Shown here: piece by piece, positions 1 to 11,591 of the stretch | How positions within the stretch are numbered: position 1 is the stretch's first letter | How the letters are laid out: each line of letters opens with the position of its first letter | NCBI GenBank assembly: GCA_009733575.1 | Contig: ML769387.1 | Span: forward strand, 496,001-560,000 | DNA length: 64,000 nucleotides | Source: Gymnopus androsaceus JB14 | Lineage: Eukaryota; Basidiomycota; Agaricomycetes; Agaricales; Omphalotaceae | Direction: 5' to 3' | Made by a program: the position numbers and the translations under genes | The notes under the pieces: generated by a model | The model's database searches: none | What the model was told of the DNA's origin: nothing | The model's input: the letters and a program-made list of their open reading frames with translations, nothing else

Positions 1-967
1 ACCTCCTTCGCAGAGCGTTCCTACTACGTTACTCTCATCATCTTCTCATTTCGGCGTTCCCAACGTCTTGACCACCGCAGCTAGTCGCTTCTCGATTGCC
101 CGGTCCGTATCCGTATACCCTGCTTCTCCCGCCTTACCCGCAAGGGACAGCAAAAACTACACAGCAGACGGTCATCCCATAATGAAGCGCAGCTCCAAGC
201 TTGCTATTCGAAGAAGCCGTACCGACATGACCGAGGTGACTAGTCGAATGTCAAGGGATTCTCTCGCCTATGACGGAGCAGAAATGAAATCACCACAGTT
301 TCTCGCTCGCGAAGCTCCCAGTGCTCCCGTGGGTCGAACCCGTATTAAATCATCTTACTACACGCCTGGGTCATATCCCCGTATGTCCTCCCTTCCGTCT
401 TCAACTTCCACGAAAACCTTGAAAACCGCGAAAACCGATGACATCATCGAGTTTGATATGCACCAACTACCGCCGATACAACGTACAGAGTCGCGCAAGA
501 ACAGGGACACCAGGGCACTCACGTCTGCTCTAGGATTAGCCTCTCCGCGCATGGAGACCATCCCGTTGTCTCCAACACAGACCATCTATCCCGATGACTC
601 TCTATCCGTGGTTGATGTGAAGCGCAGCAAGAGCAAATTGCCTGTAGCGATAAGCGCAAGCACTGGTACTGTGGATACCAGTACCGCCTTGGGAAGCTTG
701 ATGTTGATGGATTTTGGGACGACAGACCGGTCTCTATCAACGCTTACTACGCGGTTGGGTGAACCCATTGAATACGGCTCCAGCAATGGGAAAGCTCAGG
801 ACAGACCTCCTAGAGTGCCTTCGCCACCTCCTCTCCCTTCTTTGGCGCAAATGGGTCTCGAACACGCCGACCCCGAAGGCTATGCCGATTATAGGAGTCC
901 GACGTATAGCATATTTGGACTTTATGGTGAAGATAGAAAGAGTAGATTGAGTATACAGAGAGGATAG
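1..967 (+). CDS. Ser/Pro-rich disordered protein, C-terminal part
   Basis: This reading frame is already open at the left edge and ends in TAG at 965-967, so only the C-terminal part of about 320 residues is inside the window. The visible sequence has no recognisable fold. It is rich in Ser, Thr, Pro and Arg, with basic Ser/Arg clusters near the start and a proline cluster (PRVPSPPPLPS) near the end, which suggests a long disordered tail of a regulatory or cytoskeletal protein. No introns are needed to read it. The true start and any folded domain lie outside the window. I do not recognise the family. Confidence 0.6.
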   Translation, partial: PPSQSVPTTLLSSSSHFGVPNVLTTAASRFSIARSVSVYPASPALPARDSKNYTADGHPIMKRSSKLAIRRSRTDMTEVTSRMSRDSLAYDGAEMKSPQFLAREAPSAPVGRTRIKSSYYTPGSYPRMSSLPSSTSTKTLKTAKTDDIIEFDMHQLPPIQRTESRKNRDTRALTSALGLASPRMETIPLSPTQTIYPDDSLSVVDVKRSKSKLPVAISASTGTVDTSTALGSLMLMDFGTTDRSLSTLTTRLGEPIEYGSSNGKAQDRPPRVPSPPPLPSLAQMGLEHADPEGYADYRSPTYSIFGLYGEDRKSRLSIQRG

Positions 968-1249
968 ATTTGTTACTATTACTACTACTTACTTTTTCTG
1001 GATTTGTATACATAGTGTCATAGCATATATTTCAGCATATATTTTGGTGGAGTCGTGCGGTTGATGGCAATGCATGCCGCCAAGACTTTGAAATTTGAAT
1101 ATTATCAGCTGCGCGCGTTGAAATACCTCCTTCCCTCCTCTGAGTATTATTAGCCGTGTCTAATAGACTCTTCCATCGGATCCTTTTCTCTCCCTCCGCG
1201 TTCAAATAGACCTCTCTATCCCTCCTTCCCTCCTCTGACCGTGTTACTC

Positions 1250-2644
1250 ATGTCCAAATTCTCCAATAACACGGAAAACCCGTTCAAAGTAGAGTCAGGC
1301 ATTGTTCACGATGAGGACTTCGGTGTAGCGACTGGTGCCGCTCCTATACCTTCAGTTTGCGGAATACCACTCAAATATGTGTCGTATGTCTTCAATACTT
1401 TCTACTAGTACTCTACTAACCTAAATTTCAGCCTAGTGACGCTGGCCGTACAAAATTCCATGTTGACGATTATAATGCACTATTCAAGAGTTTCAACGCC
1501 CTCCTCGAGAATGTACTCTGCTGCTACCGCAGTTCTCATGAACGAAGTCCTCAAAGGCTCCATTTCACTATTCATTGCTTTCTGTCGCATCGACTCAGGC
1601 TGCGCATCAGACTCGCGACCCACCCGGGTGTTCACGAATAAGCTCAGCAAATTATCTAGGGATGTCTTTGGCGCGGATGCTTGGAAGCTGTCGATTCCGG
1701 CTATGCTTTATGGTGTGTCTCCTTTCTGCAGTCGTCAGTTTATCTATCCGATACTTACCACTCTTTCTCATAGTTATACCAAAACAACCTGCAGTATGTC
1801 GCTGCATCCAATTTACCAGCAGCCACATTCCAAGTCAGCTATCAGATGAAGATCCTTACTACTGCTGCGTTCTCGGTCCTTATGCTGCGGAAAAAGTTGA
1901 CGTCTTTGCAATGGGTTAGTGTATCGGATACTTTGGTCCGGGCCAAGTCCAACTAACGGATCCACTTGATAACAGGTCTCTTTATTAGCTCTCGCAATCG
2001 GTGTCGGCATCGTCCAGATTCAGTCTGGTGTAGCAACCCATCATGGCTCCTCCTCGGAGTTGTCCGTCATGAACGCCAGCAAGGGATTCCTCGCGGTCGT
2101 AGCAGCGTGCTTTACATCGGGTTTAGCAGGAGTCTACTTTGAAATGGTGCTGAAAAACTCCCAAGCCGATCTCTGGGTCCGCAATGTCCAGCTATCACTC
2201 TTCTCCCTACTCCCATGCGTCGCACACATTATTTTCAGCAACTCTGCTTCGCATGCACCATCCACGTTCTCCGCTAGCTGGTTCAGCAGCCTATTCAGCA
2301 ACTTTGGATTATGGGCTTGGGCTACAGTGCTAGTCCAAGTACTGGGCGGCTTGGTGACCGCAATGGTCATCAAATACTCTGACAATATTCTCAAAGGCTT
2401 CGCCACGAGCTTGAGCATCGTCATCTCTTTCCTGGCTTCCGTCGCGCTGTTCGACTTCCGCATGACCTGGCCATTTATTATTGGCTCCGCAGTTGTGTTG
2501 AATGCGACTTGGATGTATAACCAGCATCCGCAACGGGTCAGAATCGTTACCGGTCGGGATCTGAAAATATGGACCGTGTCGTTGCAGGATAAGTGGAGAG
2601 GTGATGCTGCGCTGCGGTCTCCCGCTATATGTCCTGGTGTATGA
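1250..2644 (+). CDS. UDP-galactose / UDP-GlcNAc type nucleotide-sugar transporter (SLC35A family)
   Basis: Four exons (1250-1383, 1432-1714, 1774-1914, 1976-2644) join into one frame of about 408 residues with roughly ten hydrophobic segments. The family signature is clear: a [19 protein letters not shown] segment followed by [15 protein letters not shown], as in Golgi UDP-galactose and UDP-GlcNAc antiporters. A later stretch carries the conserved [12 protein letters not shown] motif. The protein should exchange a lumenal nucleoside monophosphate for a cytosolic nucleotide sugar in the Golgi membrane and so feed glycan synthesis. The start at 1250 gives a short hydrophilic N-terminus of usual length. 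The exact donor of intron 2 (1713 or 1715) is set by frame: only 1715 keeps the QNN motif in phase. Substrate specificity cannot be told from sequence alone. Confidence 0.88.
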
Positions 2645-3035
2645 TGAAACGGAGTCTGGCGTCAACTTCGTCTTCGATTTCACGCACGGGGTCGTTAATA
2701 AATTTATCCTCATCCCTATCTCCTTCAGATTTGGATGAAAAGCTCGAGTTGGGACCATAATACTTATTCATTTGTTGCGCATTGAACTGTCTTTTTGTTT
2801 CGTATTCGAACTTTCTTGCGTACATTCATTTTGCTACTTATCTAATACCTTGGTGAACTTTTTTGCTCTAATTTGGACTTATAGTAAAGTAGCTAGATAA
2901 TGACCTTAATCATCTGTTCGCAAATCGGTTTTTAAAGCTAGAAATTTCTCTGGTTGTGAGCGAGAGAGCACGCTATAGATAGTTTGTTACATTGTACTTA
3001 AATTACATCGACATTTGTCCATTGCAATCCTTGCA
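2645..3035. other. Convergent intergenic spacer
   Basis: This 391-bp AT-rich stretch separates the 3' ends of the transporter and the transhydrogenase. It should hold both 3' untranslated regions and polyadenylation signals. I see no gene, repeat or RNA in it. Confidence 0.5.
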
Positions 3036-6000
3036 TCAGGCTCCACGGGCCTCCAAGCCTTGTTTGATAGCTACAGGATGCGGTTGAGCTTGGATGGAGA
3101 CAAAAGCTGGGACAAGAAACGTACCATCACACGATTCCTTTGCATCCCCAAACAACATCTTCGTCCCGGGCATGAAGAACATCGGGTTTGGTACATCCGC
3201 TGCAGACAATAAGCATTAGCAGAAGTCCTTCAATCCTACTAGACATTTACCATAACCACTACTCATTCCTCGTTTCATGACGATCACTTGTTTACTCTTC
3301 CAGGCATGTAGAACAGGCATTCCCTGTCGTCAAGGAATTGAGCAAAGCAAACAAGATTAGGTGCGGTGATACTCACAGCGATGGGTGAGCCAGGTTCAAG
3401 CGCAATTGGATTTACGGTGTCATTGGCACCTATCACTAGAGTAACATCGGTTTCTTTGAAATCGTCGTTAATCTCGTCCATTTCAAGGACAACTAAAGTT
3501 AACGCAGGTTAACTCGGGCCACAGTATAGCTTTCGAGGCTTACTATCGTACGGCACGGAGGCTTCAGCCAAAAGGACATTGCACTGTCCTGGCATCCGGC
3601 CTGCTACTGGATGGATCGCAAACTGTAAACCGGATTCGATTAGATTAATGCTTCATAGATTGCCACCGCAGTCGACATACTCTAACGTTTACCCCCCTAG
3701 AGCGCAAGATCGAGCAGATTTCGGATATAGCATATTGAGCTTTGGCAACAGCCATCCCGTAGCCAACCACCTATGTATGTCAAAATAAATGAAAAAAACC
3801 TGTGGCCGCAGCAAAAGGCAGCGTACCAAAATAACATTGTCTGCATTTGATAACGCGTCAACAGTGTCTTCAATTCGCGTCTTGGTAATTGAACCCTCAA
3901 TCTTCGTCTCCTGAACCGCAGTTGTCCCAATCCCTCCAAAGAGGACATTTGTTAGAGATCGGTTCATGGCAACGCACTAGCGCGATGTAAGTGTCAGGCA
4001 TTACTAGAGGTTGAAAAGGGAATTGACCATGATATACGACAGAATGGAGCCGCTGACTCCAATGAGCGATCCAACCGTCACCAGAAGCGGGTTGTCCAAC
4101 ATGAATCCTGTGTCAAAGTCATTAAGTATCTTCTCTTTGAATCAGTGACACAACTCGGACTTGCCTTCTGCGACTAATGCAAACCCAGAATATGAGTTTA
4201 ATACACAAATCACGACAGCTAAGAGAAACAAATCAATGAGGTCGATTCTAAGATTGCAAGAGATGTCGTACGCATATCTGCCCCTCCGATGGCGGCGGTT
4301 GTCGTATAGCCCTGTGCAAAGCTGAGCACTGTACTAGCTCCAAGATATGCCGCTGCAACAGCAGGAACAGCAGGAGCCGCAGCGATAAATCCGCCCTATA
4401 TGAATGTTGGTGTTAATGCTACAAGACGAAAAATTTGGTTATACTTACCATTGCGACTGCGTTGGCACCAAGTATTGAACCATTGATCAAATGTTTAGCG
4501 GGTAGCATCAGAGGTTTGGAAGACATTCGTCCAGCCAACTTCAAGAACGCGACTATACTGCCAGTGAAAGTGATCCCACCGATTACAACACCCAAGTAGG
4601 CCGTGACGAGATGCAAAGTACTGGCGTGACCCACATTATCGAGAACGCTCCCAATTGAGGTCAAAACTGCCGCGAGACCAACCACACTGTGTAGCATTGC
4701 CACCTATATTTAGTACGGTATAAATCACTGCTATAGAAGGAGAATATGTGCATTTCCTCACCATTTGTGGCAGTTCCGTCGCTGTTATTCTCCTCCCGAT
4801 AACTGAACCGATAGTTCCGCCCATAGCAGCCACAGCGACGAATTGTGCCAGGACCTCTGGGGGGAATCCGACAGCAGCAAGGGAAGCCAAGATACCAGAG
4901 CTAACACCTAGGACTCCGAGAATGTTACCCTGACGTGCGGTTGCTTGCGATCCCAGTCCGGAAAGTGAGGCTGGAGGAAAGGTCAGTTTTCTATAAACCA
5001 GAGAACGTCTCATGCAACTTGCATATACACAAGACACTACTGGCCAGGTATCCGGCCTGCACCAAGCCAGCCATGCCAGTGTGCGCAGCAGCTAAAAATC
5101 CACCAGTAAACACGATCGCAGGAACGGAATACAGCCAAGGATACTCGGGGGGATCAGTTGGACCTACACAAATGGTAAGCGACTGTCTTTCGTTGGAATA
5201 AACACCAAGCTTACGCTTAAACATATCCAACATCCGCTTCGTAATGATGAACCCTCCAGCTACGTTGATACTGGCTAGTAATACCGACAGAGCTCCGAGG
5301 GCTTGAGGAATCGTTCCGGGGAAGTAACCGCCTCCCATAACGAAAAGACCACCGATACCAACCATACCTGAGATCGGGTTCGTTACTAACATCAGCGGAG
5401 AGTGAAGCACAGATCCATACCACTGATAGCATTCGTTACTGACATCAGCGGGGAATGAAGCGCAGGTTGCACATTCCAAACGACACGATATCCAACAAGC
5501 CCTGCTAGTCCAAAGGTAAAAAAGCTGTCCATGAATGCCGATCCTGTGGCTTTTCCAAGACCAACTAATCCTCCCATTCCGGCCGTGATAACTGCAACTT
5601 CCCGTGTCTTTTGCTGGAAGGGGGTGAGTGCTGTCGTAGTTTCGTGAGCTTTTTCTGGTGTCGGGGGAGCCTTAACGGGGGGAGGAAGAGCTCTTGGAAC
5701 AGGGAGGTAAAACTTCCCCTTTGTGCACAATCAGCGATCCGCGAACGACCTCGTCCTTAACATCCAAGAAGAACTTGCTGTCTTCACCAAGAGAGAGCAA
5801 AAACTTGGTGATATTGTTCGAATAAAGTGTAGAGGATTGGGTCGGAAGACGGGAAGGAAGATCGGTATATCCTAAGAAAAAGTCAGTCAGAAGGGAACAA
5901 TCGCTACGAGACAACAGCGTACCAATTATGCTGACTCCGTCCTTGACATAAAGTTCTCCCGGTCTCGTTGCCTCGCAGTTCCCTCCCGTCTCTGCAGCAA

Positions 6001-7451
6001 GGTCGACAATGACCGATCCTTGCTTCATAGCAGCTACCATTTCATTCGTGATCAACTTGGGTGCAGGTTTGCCGGGTATGAGGGCCTAATTTTGACACAA
6101 GTTAGAAAAACAGTGGATCTAGACTGTTGAAAACGTTACCGTGGTTATAACAATGTCCACGTCTTTGCATTGCTCCATGAACAGAGCCATTTCTGCTTCT
6201 ATAAACTCTTTGGACATGACCTTTGCGTAACCGCCCCCGCCACCGCCTTCCTCCTTGACAGAAACTTCTAAAAACTCTGCACCAAGAGATTGGACTGCCA
6301 GAGAAACCACATCATTACTGGATAGATCAGCAGTGACGGAAGGATTTACCTTGCTCTCGCGCTTCTGACCGTGTATCAAACCCTCTAACAATAGCACCCA
6401 TGCGTTTCGCCTATGATAATGTTAGCCGAATTCGTCTGCGCTAGTTGGAAGCTTCGTACTGTTGTAATTGCACTCAATCCAGCAACCCCAGCACCTGAAG
6501 GAGATGATCAGTAAGAGCCAAGCTGTAGCTGAGGAATGCGCTAACCAATGACCAGCACTTTGCCTGGTGGGATCTGGAGAAAACATGATTAGAGTAGTGG
6601 AATAGTCCAAAGCGCTATAATACGCTTACTTTCCTAAATAGAATGTGTATTATTAGATAATGTGCAACTTGATAGAATGTAGTCTCACCCAGCAGCAGTA
6701 ACTTGTCCAGTCAAAAACCGACCAAAGTGATTCGAGGCTTCAAGCACGGCCTTGTAACCGGATATATTTGCCATGGAACTCAGAGCGTCGAAAACTTGAG
6801 CTCGCGATATACGAGGAATCATATCCATCTATACCATCCAAGCAGAATCAGAATCATTATTCACAGCGTGCTATTCAACTACGCACAGCTAGGGAGTCCA
6901 CTTTGCCAGCGGAAAGAGCATCAACAATTGCTTTATTTTGCGAGGGATACAAAAATGAGATTAATGTGCTTCCTTCCTTGAGACTTTCCACTTCTTGACC
7001 GAGCAGGGGCGGCCGGACCTTTAGCATGATATCGGAGCCTTTGAATAGTTCTTCTTTAGAGACCAGTGTAGCTCCTGCTTCGGCGTATGCTTCGTCGAGG
7101 AATTGCGCGTGAATGCCAGCATTGTGCTCAACAAGGACCTTTCCAAAGCCCTTCTTAAGGAGCAACTTTACGTTTTGAGGCGTGAGGGCGACGCGACGCT
7201 CGTTGGTGAAAATTTCACGAGGGACACCAACGGAGAGAGAAGAGTAGGAGGTTCCCAGTGGTGGTGCGGCTTCTTCATTGAGCCGAGCAGATGAATGAAA
7301 ATCTGCAGGATGTAAGATTGAGACTCAAAAAAGTAAATAATAAAAAAAGAATCAATCGAGTCATACCTTGAGCTCGAGGTTTCCGAGAGACTGAAAAGGC
7401 CAATCTGAGGAGCTTAGTCCTCGCTACAATATTGAATGGCTGAAAAGCCAT
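3036..7451 (-). CDS. NNT: NAD(P) transhydrogenase, mitochondrial (fused alpha-beta)
   Basis: About 25 exons can be followed from ATG at 7451-7449 to TGA at 3038-3036. The enzyme couples inward proton movement across the inner mitochondrial membrane to hydride transfer from NADH to NADP+. Domains in order: an amphipathic, Arg-rich targeting sequence; the alanine-dehydrogenase-like NAD domain ([43 protein letters not shown]); a multi-helix membrane domain; and the C-terminal NADP domain ([43 protein letters not shown]). Landmark exons are 7451-7367, 7302-6887, 6828-6689, a 4-nt microexon 6633-6630, 6573-6546, 6494-6460, 5670-5421, 5367-5215 and 3070-3036. One intron (5368-5420) is a tandem copy of the exon before it, and one (4108-4164) is GC-AG. 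Near 5702 the frame slips by one base, where LPP should run directly into [10 protein letters not shown]. This looks like an extra C in a CCC run; a 43-nt intron (5671-5713) could also restore the frame. Confidence 0.95.
5368..5469 (-). repeat. Tandem 53-bp duplication in which the second copy is an intron
   Basis: The coding copy (about 5421-5469) encodes the invariant [14 protein letters not shown] helix of the transhydrogenase membrane domain. The next 53 bases (5368-5420) are a diverged repeat: 41 of 51 aligned positions match by eye, without gaps. This copy begins with GTATGG and ends with CTCAG, directly before another GTATGG. The length is not a multiple of three and the copy holds an in-frame TGA, so it must be removed as an intron. 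After splicing, ISG runs directly into MVGIGG. Confidence 0.85.
6630..6633 (-). other. NNT: 4-nt microexon of NNT
   Basis: On the minus strand the four bases GAAA sit between a TTTAG acceptor and a GTAAGC donor. The exon before ends GCT GCT GG and the exon after begins ATC CCA. Only inclusion of GAAA gives A-A-G-K-I-P-P, the invariant start of the second Rossmann segment in transhydrogenase alpha. The two flanking introns are 6634-6688 (55 nt) and 6574-6629 (56 nt). Confidence 0.82.
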
Positions 7452-8374
7452 ATCGAAGGAGGAAAGAGAGCCTAGGTGGCCAGCAACCGTTACGTTGTGC
7501 GCAAGTCGGTTATCAGGCCGATAACGATCAGGTGAGAGAATTACCCCACATGTCCCCGCATTCAGAAGCATCCAGATCAATGATCGACTTCTTCTCACCA
7601 TTCCACCGACGCGACGTACGAATATCTAGAGAAACAAGGAGTACGATTTGTCTACAGATACTTGAACAAAATGCAAGCAGCTCTACTGGCATAGAAGGCC
7701 CTACAGTATATACAGCTTCAACAAAGAAGTACTATTTAGATTCATTTATTAACCACGAGCCGCGCTCAGCATCTTGTCGCGACTCTGTCTGATGTCGAAG
7801 GCGGAAGACATTCAAAAATTACGGCTATATGGCAATTACTGCCTGTGTTGCGTGCGTGCAGCTACACGCGTGTTCTGCTGGCCTCGGTGGAGGGCGGAGG
7901 ATACAAACCTGAATGATTGCAACCGTGACTTATGGTAGCAGATCCTTCGAATGCCGGAAGCTGACAGGATTGGCATTCCGAGCTGGTTTTGTAAGGTATT
8001 ATCCACCGAGGTGTGTTTAAGCTGATCTAGTACCTGGAATTCCAAGCATATACTAATAGCTATACATCGGAAAAACCTGTTTGATAGAAAGTGTTCCAAC
8101 CCGGAAAGATGATAACGAGCTTCCGAAGCAGTCCATGTAGCAATAGATATAATTCGTAGAGGTTTGTCACTCAATCTCGACGTCGGGGTTTGAGTCCATC
8201 TCAAAACGGAGCCATTAGCGAGAACCGATAATCGATTAGACTACTAGAGTTTGACCGAATACAAGCCACAGGATGCGAAGAAAGGTCAAGACTCGCGACC
8301 TCATACGATAGATATACATATATATACACAATTAGACAGAATTTGTGCGTCTACTCATGATTGATAATCATTAC
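7452..8374. other. Gene-free stretch upstream of NNT
   Basis: This 923-bp interval lies between the NNT start and the 3' end of the aldolase gene. It should hold the NNT promoter and 5' UTR. Short frames on both strands show no conserved motif and mostly lack a sensible context. A T-loop-like string near 8188 could not be built into a tRNA cloverleaf. I see nothing else. Confidence 0.5.
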
Positions 8375-9621
8375 TTATGCCTTCAATTTCCCGCTGATTT
8401 CCCGTTCTAATTTGACCAAAGCTTGAGTGTGGGGGTGGTCCCATAGAGCTTGAGCATCAGAAGAAGAAATGGGAGGAAGAGGCTTTCGTGGCAGACCCCC
8501 ATAACCATACAACTTCTCGAGCAAGAATTTAGTCCCCGCGATGGATGCTTTCGCAATCGTGTAGTCGGCACGACCAATGATACCTTGCAAATGCAGAGCC
8601 TGTGGAAGAAGACTGGAATCATTGCGAGAAGCTTCAGAGAGCTCAAACAACTTTATGATCGAATACTAATGATTAGGAATGAGCGAAAAGAATACGAAAT
8701 ACAAACAAGAATCATACCGGAGCAACATTTCCCAAACCAGTTATAGCGCCGTGGCCGTTGGCATATGTGGAGGGTGTGATAAAATCAGCGAAACCACCTA
8801 AAACGAGGAACGGAGCGTTCTGATTCTTGCGAGGATATTTCGAGGAGAATTCCGGTCCCGAAACAACATCCGCAATCCGTGTAAGCTTCCCTACATTACC
8901 ACAACTACAGTACAAGCACAATTTAGGACAGGGCTTTGAGTGTGGGACACAAAATAAAACTTACGTGAGCTTCACACCACAAAGGTTGGGGCATTCTAAA
9001 GCTAGTTCCGAGATGATATCCGAGTCTAAATCAATACCTCCACTGGCTCCTGGATCTATGGTGGGATAAGTAACCCTAAGAATTATGAGAAAAAGGGTAC
9101 ATACAGTTGTAGATCATGACTGGGATAGGACTTTTCTCCGAGACCTCAGTCCAAAATGCCTTCAGTGCAACCTTGTTACCCGCCAAAGCCCCGGCGAAAT
9201 ATCCACTGGCGATCACGATGGCATAGTCAGCACCAGCCTCTGCTGCTTCTCTGGTCAGTTCGATCGTCTCTCGAGTACTCCCCGCCCCAGTTCCAACGAT
9301 TAAGGGTACATGGGAATATCCAGCAGCGTCAAGCGTCTTTCGCGCAGCTTGGATCAAGGTGATACGTTCGGCATGCGACAAGTGCAATGCTTCTCCCATC
9401 GATCCAGCAATCAAAGGACCCACTCCCGCGGCTGCTAATCGGTTAATGTGAGCTTCAAAAGAGGGGATATCTATCATGGATTCGTTGAGCTTCGTCCACC
9501 TCTCAGTATATGATAAGTACGACGTACCCAAGTCTTCAGATTCAGGTAGAAAAAAACTCGGAATAGGAGCCATAATTCCGGCTCTGAGTGGCCTTGAGAT
9601 ATGTCCATTTACGGTAGCCAT
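8375..9621 (-). CDS. Dihydrodipicolinate synthase / N-acetylneuraminate lyase family aldolase
   Basis: Four exons (9621-9105, 9055-8965, 8904-8718, 8665-8375) give about 347 residues in one frame. The class I aldolase (TIM barrel) signature is complete: GPLIAGSMGEALHLSHAER for the phosphate/carboxylate loop, VPLIVGTGAGSTRETIEL, MIYNYPGASGG with the proton-relay tyrosine, and CGVKLTCGN holding the Schiff-base lysine. Fungi make lysine by the alpha-aminoadipate route, so true dihydrodipicolinate synthase activity is unlikely. Fungal members cleave or form 2-keto acids such as 4-hydroxy-2-oxoglutarate or 2-keto-3-deoxy sugar acids; which one applies here cannot be told. No targeting peptide is evident. 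Confidence 0.88.
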
Positions 9622-10087
9622 GATTTGCAGAGTGCGAGGAACGGGTTCGCGTCTGTATCTTGGTCTGTACTCAGTACTCTTATATACAGTACAAGCGAAG
9701 GATCGCGGACCGGCGCTCCGTACGCTCCGATAATCAGTACTTCAACTTGCACTTCCGAACGGCGAACGGCCGAATTCTCGCTACATGCGAACTCAGCTTG
9801 TATACTGATATTGAATTGATTTCGAAGTCAGATGAGGCCTGCCTTAAGATGCCTATAAGATGCTAAGGATGATCAACTCGTTTTCCAGCGTCCGTCCGAC
9901 TGTAATCTTGTCGTTCACTTAGATGACAGTGTTGAACTGGTACAGATCAACCAATCTTTGACCTTAAGTACTGGTACCACTCTTCAGAGATCTCAGAGGC
10001 TTACCAGTTCACCTGAAATTGTAACTTAGGATTGACGTGGCACATCCTACTTGTTTGGACAATATCTCCTTCGTCCATAATACATAG
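9622..10087. other. Upstream region of the aldolase gene
   Basis: This 466-bp stretch should hold the aldolase promoter and the end of the next gene's 3' UTR. It has several short GTAC-rich strings and no gene or RNA that I can support. Confidence 0.45.
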
Positions 10088-11246
10088 CTAGATCACTTCT
10101 ATATGTTGGAGAACTTCCCGTTCCCACTCAGTCCATCCCTCCTCATCAGCTGCCCCAGGATCAGTTAACGCCTTTTCAAAGATTGACCAGGGTATGCAGC
10201 TACGGTCGCCGTCTTCTGTTTCTTCTAGGACGAATCGTCCTTGACGAGATCGGGTCAACGTCACAACATGTCCCGCGGAGCCCAGCTCGTGCGCAAGATC
10301 ATGAACTAAAGAACGGACATAAGTACCACCAGACACTCTCATCTTGATAACGAAAGCAGCAGGCTTTTCGTCTTGCCCAGAGGTCTCCGGAACGTCCTCC
10401 AAGGTCGCGGTTTTGTCAACACCCCGAATTGCAGCTTCCATCGCCTTTTTCTCATCGTCACTAAGAGCCTTCTCGGGCCATGAGAATGAGTGATCGCTCC
10501 CTTTCCATTCCACCAATTCCAAGCTATGCACTGTCACTGTCCGAGGGTCTATAGGTCGAGGAAGAGGAAGCCCTTTCCGCGCGTACTCGTAGAGTGGTTT
10601 CCCGTCCATTTTTCAATGCAGAGAATCTAAAGAAAAGTACGGTCAAGCTTGACTGACGATACATCGATGAAATCGGCGTACATAGGTGGTGTCTGTTTTA
10701 TTTCTCCTTTAAATTTCTCCAATGCGCTTCAATGACCTTTTCTTTCGTGACGTGCTTCCAAGGCGCAGTTCGAACACGGGCCCCTTCGCTATCATAAGAG
10801 TCCGTTTCACACCCAAGGAGACATGTTGTAGAATATTCCTAATGCTTTCGTTAGGATGTAGTACATATGAACGCATATATCGAGCGCACCTTGGTGCATT
10901 CAAGGAAATCTGAGAGTTTCTTGGTACCCTTGTCAATTCCAAGTACTGTCAGGGCGTTCCGATCAGATGAGGTAGCACAAAACCGAAAGATTTACTCACC
11001 CAAAACACCATCCGCGAGAGGATCCAATGTTCCTCCTTGACCCAGCTTGACATCGCCAGTTTTTTTGGAACGCTTTTTCTTTCGCTTGGGAGCATTTTCT
11101 TCTGCTGCAGGGTTCTTCTCAAATAGACGCGATTTTGAGAGAAGTCGTTGTAAATCATTGAGTAATGACATTGAAGTCGGTCCAGATGGTTTTATCAAAC
11201 CAAACAGGCCTGACATTGGAAGAGGCGGGGCAGTAACTTTGGGCAT
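10088..11246 (-). CDS. PUS4: tRNA pseudouridine-55 synthase (TruB/Pus4 family), two frame breaks
   Basis: The protein isomerises U55 in the T-loop of elongator tRNAs. I start at 11246 (MPKV), just before SGLFGLIKPSGPTSM; an upstream in-frame ATG at 11291 adds 15 residues. The catalytic segment GQGGTLDPLADGVLV carries the active-site Asp. Later motifs are LLGCETDSYDSEGA and, near the C-terminus, VSGGTYVRSLVHDLAHELG. Introns are near 10936-10988, 10840-10890 and 10628-10684. The conserved run from VIEA to LEKFKGEIKQTPP is broken by an extra GC at about 10723-10727. FSALK to MDGKPLYEYAR is broken by an extra A (T run 10609-10613 on the plus strand). The two changes add three bases in total, but a stop lies between them. 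Translation as sequenced would fail, so these are either sequence errors or a dying gene. Family motifs are otherwise intact. Confidence 0.85.
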
Positions 11247-11591
11247 CGTTACACGCTGAGAGGATCTGCTCGTCCGTACAAGTGGGAACAAGTAGGGCTT
11301 TCTAAACAGCCCAAGTCGAGATGAAATGGCGGTCCGCGATATCTAAGCCTGGAGCTTAGCAAGGAGGTCAAAAAGATAAGCGTATAATCGGTAAGCCGAC
11401 GGTAATCGGAACCAAAAATCAGTTTTCACCGGACAATCGGCCCACTCATCCACGGGCCGGGTATCCTGAGCTGCGTGCTGCAGCCTGCTTGAGGTTTTCG
11501 AAGTTCACATTTCAAACGTTTGCACGTAATTAGTTCATTCAGAAATACAGAAGCAGCAATTAATACAGAATCTGTCTCTAACAATCAGTGC
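11247..11591. other. Spacer between PUS4 and MED16
   Basis: This 345-bp interval holds the PUS4 promoter and the MED16 3' UTR. No other feature is seen. Confidence 0.4.

Noticed and set aside
5671..5713. A 43-nt intron in NNT
   Set aside because: It would restore the frame, but it has a poor donor (GTTTTA) and would delete [10 protein letters not shown], which looks like the normal family linker. One extra C is the simpler explanation.
7836..8204. 122-codon minus-strand frame and a T-loop-like string
   Set aside because: There is no conserved motif and no acceptor stem or anticodon arm could be paired for a tRNA.
8375..9621. Calling the aldolase a lysine-biosynthesis enzyme
   Set aside because: Fungi use the alpha-aminoadipate route, so the family name does not give the pathway here.
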